Shown here piece by piece: positions 50,921 through 58,522 of a DNA stretch of 64,000 nt. The notes under the pieces were generated by a model. It had not been told where the DNA came from, did not search any database, and was given only the letters and a program-made list of their open reading frames with translations. Made by a program: the position numbers and the translations under genes. Source of the stretch: Acidimicrobiales bacterium MED-G01 (GTDB lineage: Bacteria; Actinomycetota; Acidimicrobiia; Acidimicrobiales; Poriferisodalaceae); contig NTLA01000002.1 in assembly GCA_002457435.1 (NCBI GenBank), forward strand, positions 62,001-126,000, read 5' to 3'. Positions within the stretch are counted from its first letter, which is position 1, and each line of letters opens with the position of its first letter.

Positions 50921-51364
50921 CTATCCTTCGACCTTGGATTGAAAGTCGTCGAGGGCCGCATGCGCGATCCTTCCCTCAGCTCTCCTCTTCACAAACCCCG
51001 GGAGTGGGACCGCCAACTCTATGGCGAGCTCATATGTGACTTCGGTCTGCCGAGGGTCATCGACAAGGCTGTCGAATCTATAACTACCATCGAGCCTCTT
51101 GATGATGTCGCCGCTCGCCAATTCCCATTTAATGAGCGATGGCGACTCCGAGTAATCGTAAATAAGCGAATAAGTAGCGCTTCTGCCCATGGCAGCGACT
51201 CGAAAAGTTGCCTCAGTTACTCTTCCCTGGTCATCGCGAGCTCCTACCGACACTTCACGTAAATCGCTGACCCAGGATCCATAACTTTCAACGTCGACAA
51301 CCAAGGCATGACACTGTTCAGTACCTGCATTGACGACGCGAGAAACTTTTAATTTGTCGATCAT
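50921..51364 (-). CDS. SRPBCC/polyketide-cyclase-like protein
   Basis: A 147-aa START-like protein: N-terminal VSRVVNAGTEQCHALVVDVESYGSWVSDLREVSV, a typical strand-helix opening, then EATFRVAAMGRSATYSLIYDY, LIKWELASGDIIKRLDGSYRF and TEVTYELAIELAVPLPGFVKRRAEGRI. Such proteins bind lipids or small hydrophobic molecules; the ligand is unknown. The closing part resembles actinobacterial cyclase/dehydrase proteins. AGGAAA precedes ATG 51364. Confidence 0.8.
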   Translation of the reverse strand: MIDKLKVSRVVNAGTEQCHALVVDVESYGSWVSDLREVSVGARDDQGRVTEATFRVAAMGRSATYSLIYDYSESPSLIKWELASGDIIKRLDGSYRFDSLVDDPRQTEVTYELAIELAVPLPGFVKRRAEGRIAHAALDDFQSKVEG

Positions 51365-51411
51365 CAGCTTTTCCTATCCAACGACCCCTGTATTCTGCCA
51401 CGCCTCGGAGG

Positions 51412-51867
51412 CTAGGCGTGGTCGCAACCACGCTCTGGGAAAATTCCATGCTGGGCTGACCATAAAGCCGCCGACCCAACTGGCAGCATCGGGGCCAATA
51501 TGACGAATGCAATATCGGTGTAGGGCCTAAGCGCAGCCGCGGTGACAGCCACTACCAATTGGACAACCATCGACCAGGCAAATAGCCGCTGAATTGACCG
51601 TGGGGCACTGTTTTGAAGCAAAAACAATCCGAAAACGGATACCTTTTCAACGCGACTGCGTCTCAATCCATGCATCAACCCAAACAAAAGCAAGAATAGG
51701 CCCAACACAAACATCGTTAAAGATACGGTCACGACAAACGGACCAGAAGGCTCGGGTGCCATAAGACCGAAAGCCGCTAAGACCGCCAGTACCAATGTTG
51801 ATTGCCACGTCAAACGAAGCAAAGATTGCCCAGGGCTATGGTCGGGCTGAGTTATTCCTCGCTTCAT
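51412..51867 (-). CDS. Four-helix membrane protein, unknown function
   Basis: A 151-aa protein with about four membrane helices (LVLAVLAAFGLMAP, FVVTVSLTMFVLGLFLLLFGLM, LFAWSMVVQLVVAVTAAAL and IAFVILAPMLPVGSAAL) separated by a basic loop (GLRRSRVEKVSV). It is preceded by the glycosyltransferase with a 4-bp overlap and followed by the SRPBCC gene, so the three form one unit. No motif allows a function; a membrane or lipid role by association is only a guess. Confidence 0.72.
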   Translation of the reverse strand: MKRGITQPDHSPGQSLLRLTWQSTLVLAVLAAFGLMAPEPSGPFVVTVSLTMFVLGLFLLLFGLMHGLRRSRVEKVSVFGLFLLQNSAPRSIQRLFAWSMVVQLVVAVTAAALRPYTDIAFVILAPMLPVGSAALWSAQHGIFPERGCDHA

Positions 51868-52976
51868 GAAAGCGTTTTCTCGAGACGGTCAGCTAAGAGG
51901 TCATACGAAAGGGAGTTCGTCGCCCGGTTTCTGCCTTCCCTTGACATCTCATACGCCTTTCCCGGATTTTGGAGAATTGAAAGGACCGCTCCAGCCACTT
52001 CGTTCGCCCGTCTCGGGTGGTCCACAACGACTCCCGTGACGCCGTCCACCACAGCCTCGTGAGCTCCGCCGGAACGCCCAGCCACTTGCGGAACCCCCGC
52101 CGCAGCAGCTTCGGCAAAGACAATACCGAAGCCTTCTTGTTCTAAGCCCCCCCATCGATTCCTACAGGGCATGACGAAGAGATCTCCCATAGCAAACATA
52201 GATGGGAGCTCAGAATCGGCGACGCGCCCCAGGAACTTCACGGGAAAATCCGACTTTTTAGATAGACGTTCCAAACGTTTCCTATCTCTACCTGCGCCGG
52301 CTATCGCTAGCTGTATGCCAGGTATCTCGTGTCGAAGACTCGCTACCGCCTCAATAGCTATGTCAAACCCTTTTCGAGGAACAAGACGGCTAACTCCGAC
52401 AACAAGAGGGGCGCGACTAAATCCGAGACCCTCGCGGTATCTCATTCGTTCCTCAAAGTCGCGCGGCACGAAACGGTTTTGGTCAACACCGGGCGGAATC
52501 TCAATAGTCGTCAAGGGGCGGCCGGCCGCCCTTGAGGCCTCTCGAGCTGGATAGCCACCCGCTGTAATAACAAACTCGGCGTTTCGCAGTACTCGACCGA
52601 GAAGGTGTCGAGCACCCAGGAGTCGACCCGGAACTGTTATTTCAGCGCCATGAGCGACAATGGCATACGGAAGATGCAGAGCAGGCGCTAAGTGCCCTAA
52701 CGGAAGCGCCGGATCTAAGACGACGAGTTCTGCCTCTACCTCTTGAGCTAATTGCTTAATCTCACCAGCTAATTGTCTGGTTGGCAGAAAGACCCTTCGC
52801 CTAGACCGCACGATGCGATGTTCTTGCGCTGCATCAAAGCCCTCTGCCTCGGGGTGGTTCGGGGTGAAAACTGTGACCTTGTCGCTAGGTAATCTTCGCC
52901 AAAGCTCCCAAAGGTAATTTTGAATTCCACCGACTTTTGGTGGGTAGTCATTGGTAACAAGAAGGTGTTGCTTCAT
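51864..52976 (-). CDS. GT4 glycosyltransferase, PimB-like
   Basis: A 370-aa GT-B glycosyltransferase of family 4. The N-domain has LLVTNDYPPKVGGIQNYLWEL; the C-domain has VVGVSRLVPRKGFDIAIEAV, QLAIAGAGRDRKRLE, VKFLGRVADSELPSMFAMGDLFVMPCRNRWGGLEQEGFGIVFAEAAAAGVPQVAGRSGGAHEAV with the donor-site Glu pair. The pattern fits phosphatidylinositol-mannoside mannosyltransferase PimB; a similar actinobacterial glycolipid step is plausible. ATG 52976 overlaps the queG stop (ATGA). Confidence 0.85.
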   Translation of the reverse strand: MKQHLLVTNDYPPKVGGIQNYLWELWRRLPSDKVTVFTPNHPEAEGFDAAQEHRIVRSRRRVFLPTRQLAGEIKQLAQEVEAELVVLDPALPLGHLAPALHLPYAIVAHGAEITVPGRLLGARHLLGRVLRNAEFVITAGGYPAREASRAAGRPLTTIEIPPGVDQNRFVPRDFEERMRYREGLGFSRAPLVVGVSRLVPRKGFDIAIEAVASLRHEIPGIQLAIAGAGRDRKRLERLSKKSDFPVKFLGRVADSELPSMFAMGDLFVMPCRNRWGGLEQEGFGIVFAEAAAAGVPQVAGRSGGAHEAVVDGVTGVVVDHPRRANEVAGAVLSILQNPGKAYEMSREGRNRATNSLSYDLLADRLEKTLS

Positions 52977-54136
52977 TGACTCTCCGAGCCCAACAAGATC
53001 CCCCACTCGTCTAGTTCGGCGCGAACGATTCCATCAGGATCATGTTCAACTAACGACTCAGCTACATCAGGTCCAATCAGATGTTTCTTTCCTAGCCGCA
53101 GCGCTGCCCACACCGCATGGCTTCGGACCAAAGGTTCTGACGCCATGAGACAACTCTTTAACACTCGATCTACTTCGCGGTCATCGTGACTTTGGCTATT
53201 CCCCAACACCACCAAAGCATTTCTCCGCAAATATTCAGGTCGACGCCTAGGTATATACCAATGACCAAACTGTCTCATGAGTTCTTCATCTGAACTATCG
53301 AGCAGCGTAACAATGTCGACCTTTGAATCTCTGGGCAGGATGGTTCCTGAAACGTCCATCGCCTCATCGTTAATCGGGCAGAGGACTTGGCAGTCATCAC
53401 AGCCGTAAAGTCGATCTCCAAGTGCCGTTCGGTACTCCCGGGGAAATATTCCTTTGGCCTGCAAGAGCCACGCTAAACATTTGTTGGCATCAAGCACCCC
53501 AAACTCGTCAATGGCCCCGGTAGGGCAATCGGTACTACAACGTCGACAAGTGCCGCACCCGTCGTGAGGATTTTCTGCCCGCCCTTGAATAGGAGCATCC
53601 GTCACAACTGAGCCAATTACCGTCCAGGAGCCAAGCTCCGGGTGGAGCAACATAGTGTTGCGCCCTAACCACCCCAGGCCAGCTCTAGCTGCAACTGATC
53701 TGTCGGCCAGCCGGTTGTCGTCCATTACCACCTCGGCTCGAGCCCCGAACCCTTCGAGGTAGTTGGCGACTGCCGTCAAGCCTCGGCGGAGCATCCCGTA
53801 TTCGTCTGAACAAACGTAGGAGGCCACTATTCCTTTCGGACTCTCAACTCTCACTTCGGTCCTTGGGTTCGAGGTCTGAGGTTCCTCGACCGCGGGTGGT
53901 TTGTATCGAAGGACAGCGACCAGAATGCTCTGTGCTCCTTCAAATATCTGCGCTGGGTCTGTAGCCCGCTCCGGATTGCCATACGTGAAGTTCATGCCTG
54001 CATGAAGACCTTGACGTTTTCGGTCCTTAATAGCAGCGCGAGCCTCCATTAGAGGCTCTACTCCGGTGACAGCAATGTCATCTAACCCGGCGTTCTTGGC
54101 TACTTGCTTTATGTTCTCAAGATCAGGGACCCACAT
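52973..54136 (-). CDS. queG: Epoxyqueuosine reductase QueG
   Basis: A 387-aa cobalamin and iron-sulfur enzyme that reduces epoxyqueuosine to queuosine in the tRNA wobble position. The two [4Fe-4S] clusters are in CGTCRRCSTDCPTGAI and CDDCQVLCPIN. DRSVAARAGLGWLGRNTMLLHPELGSW and GVLDANKCLAWLLQAKGIFP are family segments. A C-terminal HEAT-like part (LRRNALVVLGNSQSHDDREVDRVL) is present. Other queuosine genes are not in view. ATG 54136 and GTG 54139 are both possible. Confidence 0.93.
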   Translation of the reverse strand: MWVPDLENIKQVAKNAGLDDIAVTGVEPLMEARAAIKDRKRQGLHAGMNFTYGNPERATDPAQIFEGAQSILVAVLRYKPPAVEEPQTSNPRTEVRVESPKGIVASYVCSDEYGMLRRGLTAVANYLEGFGARAEVVMDDNRLADRSVAARAGLGWLGRNTMLLHPELGSWTVIGSVVTDAPIQGRAENPHDGCGTCRRCSTDCPTGAIDEFGVLDANKCLAWLLQAKGIFPREYRTALGDRLYGCDDCQVLCPINDEAMDVSGTILPRDSKVDIVTLLDSSDEELMRQFGHWYIPRRRPEYLRRNALVVLGNSQSHDDREVDRVLKSCLMASEPLVRSHAVWAALRLGKKHLIGPDVAESLVEHDPDGIVRAELDEWGILLGSESQ

Positions 54137-54202
54137 CACGACACTTCCACAACGCTCGGAAGAAGGACAGCCAGCTTGCCGACACGCTTACATCTTTAAA
54201 AG

Positions 54203-54463
54203 TTACCGTCCTGAGTCAGATGCAACAGATTTCTGCAGCCTCAATCTCGGAACCAACCCAGATCGACTAAGAGTCCTAAGAGCACGAACATCAGATAATT
54301 CGATTACGACTGAGTTCTGATCGGGTCTACATAGGTACGTGATGAGACAATCGTTGCAAGTCTCGGACCCTGAATATTCGCAGAGGTCACAATCAATAAG
54401 TAACGACTCCTCTTCAACAGAAGTTTTGTCAGGATCTCTAGTTGTCAATCCGGTGTCTCTCAC
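54203..54463 (-). CDS. Small Cys-rich protein, unknown function (86 aa)
   Basis: An 86-aa protein with a compact metal-type motif CDLCEYSGSETCNDCLITYLC (Cys25, 28, 36, 39, 45: CxxC-x7-CxxC-x5-C). The rest is a strand-helix (SVVIELSDVRALRTLSRSGLVPRLRLQKS). I recall similar small proteins beside other actinobacterial genes but no assigned role. Zinc or an iron-sulfur cluster could be bound. It starts at GTG 54463 and faces the kinase gene divergently, 109 bp away. It precedes queG by 66 bp on the same strand. Confidence 0.75.
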   Translation of the reverse strand: MRDTGLTTRDPDKTSVEEESLLIDCDLCEYSGSETCNDCLITYLCRPDQNSVVIELSDVRALRTLSRSGLVPRLRLQKSVASDSGR

Positions 54464-54572
54464 TTCTCTCTGTCCTTTGTCTCGGTGCTACGACAAGCTA
54501 AAACTGGGGTAGGACAGCGTTGACTTAATAGCTATACCTCCTCTAAGAGACAGGTATTCTCTAATCCCGGGG

Positions 54573-55460
54573 ATGGAAATGTTCGCCGAAGAAGCAGACG
54601 TTTGGGTAGGTCGCCAATACGGGCCCTACAGCATCAAAGAACTCTTGGGTCGTGGCACAGTAGCTCACGTCTACCGAGCTGCATTGCGTGACGGCAACGA
54701 AGTTGCTCTGAAAGTCCTCACCCCCTTCGCTGAAGCGAGACAAGAGATCCGTTCTCTTTTTGAACAAGAATTTGAACTCATGGTTCGTGTCGACCACCCG
54801 AACGTGCTTAAAGCAATGCAAGCTGGCGTCATCGCTGGCACTCATTACATGGAGATCGAACCGATAAATGGTGAAACTCTTTGGGATCGAGTTCAGTCAT
54901 CTAAAGCTGTAGGTCTTCCGGAGTCCATCGCGATTATTCAACAAATGTGTTCGGCGCTGGATCACGTTCATCACCAACGAATCGTCCATCGAGACGTCAA
55001 ACCCTCCAATATCTTGTTGGACGAAGAGAATGATCGTGCCGTTCTATTTGACTTCGGCCTTGCGCACGACCTAGACGGACCTCCACCGCCTGAAGGCAGG
55101 GTCTACGGATCCCCGATGTTCCTAGCGCCCGAACAAGCACTTGGAGCCGATGTCGACGGGAGAACCGACCTCTACAGTCTTGGTGCAACTCTCTATCGGT
55201 TAGCAGTGGGGTCAGCTCCCTTTTACGGTGAAAGGAATGATCTACTCCACGCCCACGTGAAACTGTCACCGCCAGATCCCCGCGGAGCTGGGGTTGCTGA
55301 CGATCTCGCTGAAATAATATCGAGATCGATGTCTAAAGCTCCGGGTGAACGTTTCGAAAGCGGCGCAGATTTCGCCGCTGCCCTCGCCACTGTGAAACAA
55401 GCGGACCTAAAACCTCGCAAGCGCGGCCTCCTAGGCCGAATTGCTGGCCGCTCCCAGTAG
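54573..55460 (+). CDS. Soluble Ser/Thr protein kinase (Hanks type)
   Basis: A 295-aa eukaryotic-like kinase without membrane helix or PASTA repeats. Gly loop LLGRGTVAHVYRA, Lys47 (VALKVL), catalytic HRDVKPSN (about 139-146), DFGLA (about 160) and the APE motif (FLAPEQAL) are all intact, so it should be active. A short basic tail (LKPRKRGLLGRIAGRSQ) might touch membrane or nucleic acid. The 109-bp upstream gap contains TTGACT and TATTCT hexamers that could form a promoter, with too long a spacer for certainty. The exonuclease gene follows after a 56-bp gap. Confidence 0.92.
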   Translation: MEMFAEEADVWVGRQYGPYSIKELLGRGTVAHVYRAALRDGNEVALKVLTPFAEARQEIRSLFEQEFELMVRVDHPNVLKAMQAGVIAGTHYMEIEPINGETLWDRVQSSKAVGLPESIAIIQQMCSALDHVHHQRIVHRDVKPSNILLDEENDRAVLFDFGLAHDLDGPPPPEGRVYGSPMFLAPEQALGADVDGRTDLYSLGATLYRLAVGSAPFYGERNDLLHAHVKLSPPDPRGAGVADDLAEIISRSMSKAPGERFESGADFAAALATVKQADLKPRKRGLLGRIAGRSQ

Positions 55461-55487
55461 ATATTGTGTACCTCCAATAACTCGACA

Positions 55488-55503
55488 TCGAACGTTTGTT
55501 CGC
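55488..55503. promoter_or_regulatory. LexA-type SOS box upstream of the exonuclease/UvrC-like gene
   Basis: TCGAACGTTTGTTCGC matches the Gram-positive/actinobacterial SOS box TCGAAC-N4-GTTCGA at 11 of 12 fixed positions. It lies exactly between TCGACA (55482-55487, -35-like) and TATATT (55504-55509, -10), i.e. it forms the 16-bp spacer, an ideal repressor position. LexA binding is inferred. Confidence 0.75.
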
Positions 55504-55509
55504 TATATT
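55504..55509 (+). promoter_or_regulatory. Putative -10 element of the exonuclease/UvrC-like gene
   Basis: TATATT lies 7 nt before GTG 55517, giving a leaderless transcript. With TCGACA as -35 and the SOS box as spacer, the three elements abut without gaps. Confidence 0.6.
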
Positions 55510-55516
55510 TGTCTTC

Positions 55517-57148
55517 GTGTTTCAGCAATCGTTAGACGATTTGGGTACGCCCCTACACGAAGTCACTTTCTGTGTTCTCGATTTTGAGACAACAGGGGGC
55601 AGAAGAAATAGCGACATGATCACAGAGATAGGCGCCGTTAAATACCGCGGCGGCGAGGAACTTGGGACCTTCCAAACACTCATCGATCCGGGTTGTGCTG
55701 TTCCTCCTGAAATAACGATTCTGACCGGAATCACGAGTTCAATGGTGTCGCGAGCACCTAAAATCGAACACGTCCTTCCCACCCTCTTAGGGTTCCTTGA
55801 GGGCGCGGTACTCGTTGGACACAACGTTGGATTTGATCTCGCTTTCTTGAACGCGGCTCTACTGAGATCTGGAAGGGAAGTCTGGAACGGACAGAAGGTC
55901 GACACCTTGGCTATCTCGCGCCGCCTCATCCGCAACGACGTTCCAAATCACAAACTTTCTACATTGGCCAAGTGTTTGCGTTTACCACATCAGCCGAATC
56001 ATCGGGCCCTAGATGACGCTCAAGCCACTGCCGACCTACTTCATCACCTACTTGAACAGGCCTCGGCTTTGGGAGTTCTCGGGCTCGATGACTTGCAACA
56101 ACTTCCGACCATGCAACGCCACCCTCAGGCAAAGAAACTGCGCCTTACCGAAGACCTTCCGCGTTCGCCCGGGGTTTATCGTTTCGTCGACAAGAGAGGC
56201 GTAGTTCTTTATGTAGGCAAAGCGGCCAACCTACGCTCTCGCGTGCGGTCATATTTCTCGAGTGACAAACGCCGGAAAGTTGATCAGCTACTCCGAGAAA
56301 CCGAATTAATCGAACACACCGTGTGTGAAGGTTCCTTGCAAGCAGAAGTGCTTGAGTTGCGCTTGATCCAAGATCTTCGTCCGCGGTTTAACCGTCGTTC
56401 GAAGAATTGGTCGAAGTACGTGTACGTGAAATTAACCTTGGCAGAGCGATTTCCTCGGTTGTCGATCGTAAGTGAGCCGAAAGAGGACGCTGGCTTCTAT
56501 CTAGGTCCGATTTCCTCTCGTCGTGTCGCTCGAGATGTCGTTGATGCGATCGAAACTGTCTTGCCACTTCGCCGTTGCACCAAGAGAGTGCCCCGACAGG
56601 TGACTGCCGGACCCTGTGTTGCTGCTCAAATCGGTACCAGCGTCTGTCCTTGCTCCGGGGAGGTGACAGAGGAGGCTTATTCGCAGATTGTCGACAATGC
56701 CCTCCTAGCGCTAAACAATCACCCAGAAAAGCTACTTAACCCACTACGACTTCGAATGCTGGGCCTTGCGCATCAACAACGCTTTGAGGAAGCTGCTGAT
56801 CTCCGTCGTCAAGCCTTCGCGCTGTCCACCGTCTTGCGGCGTCAGTACCAAGTGGAGGCACTGCGTTCCCTTGGTCGCGTGGTATTCGAAGACTTTAGAG
56901 CTGGACTGACGACACTTGAAAATGGTTGCCTAGTTGCGTTCGCCGGTGAAACATGCGACGTCAAAATCCCGCTCAACAGCCCCGATGGCGTGATAGGGAA
57001 GCGCGAAGTTGCGGAATTGTGGTGCGTCGCCAATTGGCTTGACAGCGAGGCCCACAATCTTCGTCTTGTCTACTGTGACCGCCCTCTGTCATCTCGATAC
57101 CCGTGTCTAGACAATTTTCAGATCAAGAAAGATCTCGCACTGGTTTAA
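55517..57148 (+). CDS. DEDDh 3'-5' exonuclease fused to GIY-YIG (UvrC-like) nuclease
   Basis: A 543-aa fusion. Residues about 10-185 are a DnaQ-type exonuclease: FCVLDFETTGGRRNSDMITEIGAV, VLVGHNVGFDLAFLN and HRALDDAQATADLL supply the acidic and His residues. Residues about 215-300 are a GIY-YIG domain (RSPGVYRFVDKRGVVLYVGKAANLRSRVRSYF). The remainder, with RFEEAADLRRQAF, resembles the UvrC middle part; the C-terminal RNase-H-like endonuclease of UvrC is missing. It is like the mycobacterial DEDD-exonuclease/UvrC-like protein. GTG 55517 is chosen since the track's TTG lies inside the SOS box. Confidence 0.9.
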   Translation: MFQQSLDDLGTPLHEVTFCVLDFETTGGRRNSDMITEIGAVKYRGGEELGTFQTLIDPGCAVPPEITILTGITSSMVSRAPKIEHVLPTLLGFLEGAVLVGHNVGFDLAFLNAALLRSGREVWNGQKVDTLAISRRLIRNDVPNHKLSTLAKCLRLPHQPNHRALDDAQATADLLHHLLEQASALGVLGLDDLQQLPTMQRHPQAKKLRLTEDLPRSPGVYRFVDKRGVVLYVGKAANLRSRVRSYFSSDKRRKVDQLLRETELIEHTVCEGSLQAEVLELRLIQDLRPRFNRRSKNWSKYVYVKLTLAERFPRLSIVSEPKEDAGFYLGPISSRRVARDVVDAIETVLPLRRCTKRVPRQVTAGPCVAAQIGTSVCPCSGEVTEEAYSQIVDNALLALNNHPEKLLNPLRLRMLGLAHQQRFEEAADLRRQAFALSTVLRRQYQVEALRSLGRVVFEDFRAGLTTLENGCLVAFAGETCDVKIPLNSPDGVIGKREVAELWCVANWLDSEAHNLRLVYCDRPLSSRYPCLDNFQIKKDLALV

Positions 57149-57166
57149 GTTGAGTCGCTATTTTGC

Positions 57167-57421
57167 CTATTCTTTGCGACCTAAAAACTTGACCCCATGC
57201 CCATACCGTTCAATAAGCTCCAATTCGTCAACGTCGTAAACCATGGTCCACCTTCGCTCACTGTCCTCAAATTTAACCGCCGCCATGACGAACCGATTGC
57301 CTGGCTGAATAGCAACCACAGTTCCCGTCTGGCCTATTAAGTGCTGTCGACTGTCGTCTGAGGTTGCTGTTAGACGGACAACATCTCCAACCCCATAGGG
57401 AAGGGCTTGTCCGATCACCAT
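57167..57421 (-). CDS. Small beta-rich protein, unknown function (84 aa)
   Basis: An 84-aa protein that starts 2 nt after the trpD stop. The sequence (GVGDVVRLTATSDDSRQHLIGQTGTVVAIQPGNRFVMAAVKFEDSERRWTMVYDVDELELIE) has the pattern of a small SH3/KOW-like barrel, in which GQTGTVVAI is the strand-turn element. It could bind RNA, protein or a ligand; no family is certain. It converges with the exonuclease gene, 18 bp between stops. Confidence 0.7.
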   Translation of the reverse strand: MVIGQALPYGVGDVVRLTATSDDSRQHLIGQTGTVVAIQPGNRFVMAAVKFEDSERRWTMVYDVDELELIERYGHGVKFLGRKE

Positions 57422-57423
57422 GA

Positions 57424-58509
57424 CTAGCCGGCTATCTCGTTGCTGAGATCAACTACAGCCTCAACCTTCGCTGCAGCATGGCCATTGGCCATAACCGCCT
57501 TGGCGGCCTCCAGCCCTGCTTCCATGTTCTCAACTAAGTCAGCAACGAGAAGGCCTGCTGCGGCGTTGATCGCGACGATGTCGGCCCTTGGACCGGCATC
57601 GGTCCCAGCGAACAACTCATGCATTATCTGCACATTGTCTTCTGGAGTGCCCCCTTGAATTTCAGCCCTATTGACCCGACGAATACCTACAGATTCAGGT
57701 TCAAATTCGGTCTCGCCTACGACTTCACCCTCACGGACCTCATAGATACGGGTTGAATCAGTAATCGTAATTTCATCAAGACGGTCACCTCCATGAACGA
57801 CCAGTGCGTGTTCGCTGCCTCTAGCCGCTAACACGCCTGCAACTCTCGGAGCCATGGTGGGATCGCTAACCCCTACTACTTGCCTTTTTACACCCCCAGG
57901 GTGGGACAAAGGGCCGAGGAAATTAAAGGTTGTGGGAACACCAAGCTCAGAACGAACTGGACCAACGAACCTCATCGCAGGGTGAAAGTTTTTGGCAAAG
58001 GCGAACCCGAGTCCCACTTCTTCAACACATCGTGCTACTTGGGCGCCGTCTAGATCGATAGCTAGCCCCAACATTCCCAAGGTGTCAAAAGACCCACTAC
58101 TCGAAGAAGCCGCAACCGAGCCGTGCTTGCAAACTGTTGCTCCAGCTGCCGACGCGACAAAACAAGCCATCGTTGAGACACTCAGCGCGTGAGCCCGTCG
58201 AGACGGGGCGCCGCCGCTTCCGACGATATCAATTGTTCCGTCTGGCACATCCAAAGGAGAAGCTGCGTCCATCATTGCATCCACTAAGCCAGTGAGTTCC
58301 AGTACCGAACCTCCCTTCATGCCCAGAGCAATTATGAAACCTGCTACTTGAGCGTCCGTTGCTTCTCCTCGCAGAATCGACCCTAGGGCAGCCCGAGCCG
58401 CGGCAGGGGTTAGATCAACTCCAGCAACTAGGTCACTCAAAACTCCCGACCAGCCACCAAAAACGTCCAAAGGCACATCGGTCGCAGAGTTGCTCTTACT
58501 CGAAGTCAC
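57424..58509 (-). CDS. trpD: Anthranilate phosphoribosyltransferase-like protein, divergent
   Basis: A 361-aa phosphoribosyltransferase of the TrpD/nucleoside phosphorylase fold. Well-conserved parts are the helical N-domain, FAFAKNFHPAMRFVGPVRSELGVPTTFNFLGPLSHPGG and the acidic metal pair in GGDRLDEITITDS. The PRPP-site segments differ: GTGGD reads GSGGAP and KHGNRAVSSxxGSADVLE reads KHGSVAASSSSGSFDTLG. It may have altered substrate or activity, although it is most similar to TrpD. GTG 58509 has TAGAGT 7 nt upstream, within the end of whiB. No other trp gene is nearby. Confidence 0.85.
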   Translation of the reverse strand: MTSSKSNSATDVPLDVFGGWSGVLSDLVAGVDLTPAAARAALGSILRGEATDAQVAGFIIALGMKGGSVLELTGLVDAMMDAASPLDVPDGTIDIVGSGGAPSRRAHALSVSTMACFVASAAGATVCKHGSVAASSSSGSFDTLGMLGLAIDLDGAQVARCVEEVGLGFAFAKNFHPAMRFVGPVRSELGVPTTFNFLGPLSHPGGVKRQVVGVSDPTMAPRVAGVLAARGSEHALVVHGGDRLDEITITDSTRIYEVREGEVVGETEFEPESVGIRRVNRAEIQGGTPEDNVQIMHELFAGTDAGPRADIVAINAAAGLLVADLVENMEAGLEAAKAVMANGHAAAKVEAVVDLSNEIAG

Positions 58510-58516
58510 CTTTGGG

Positions 58517-58522
58517 ACTCTA
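58517..58522 (-). promoter_or_regulatory. Putative -10 element of trpD
   Basis: TAGAGT lies 7 nt before GTG 58509 and overlaps the whiB stop; its -35 lies within the whiB coding region. Confidence 0.42.
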
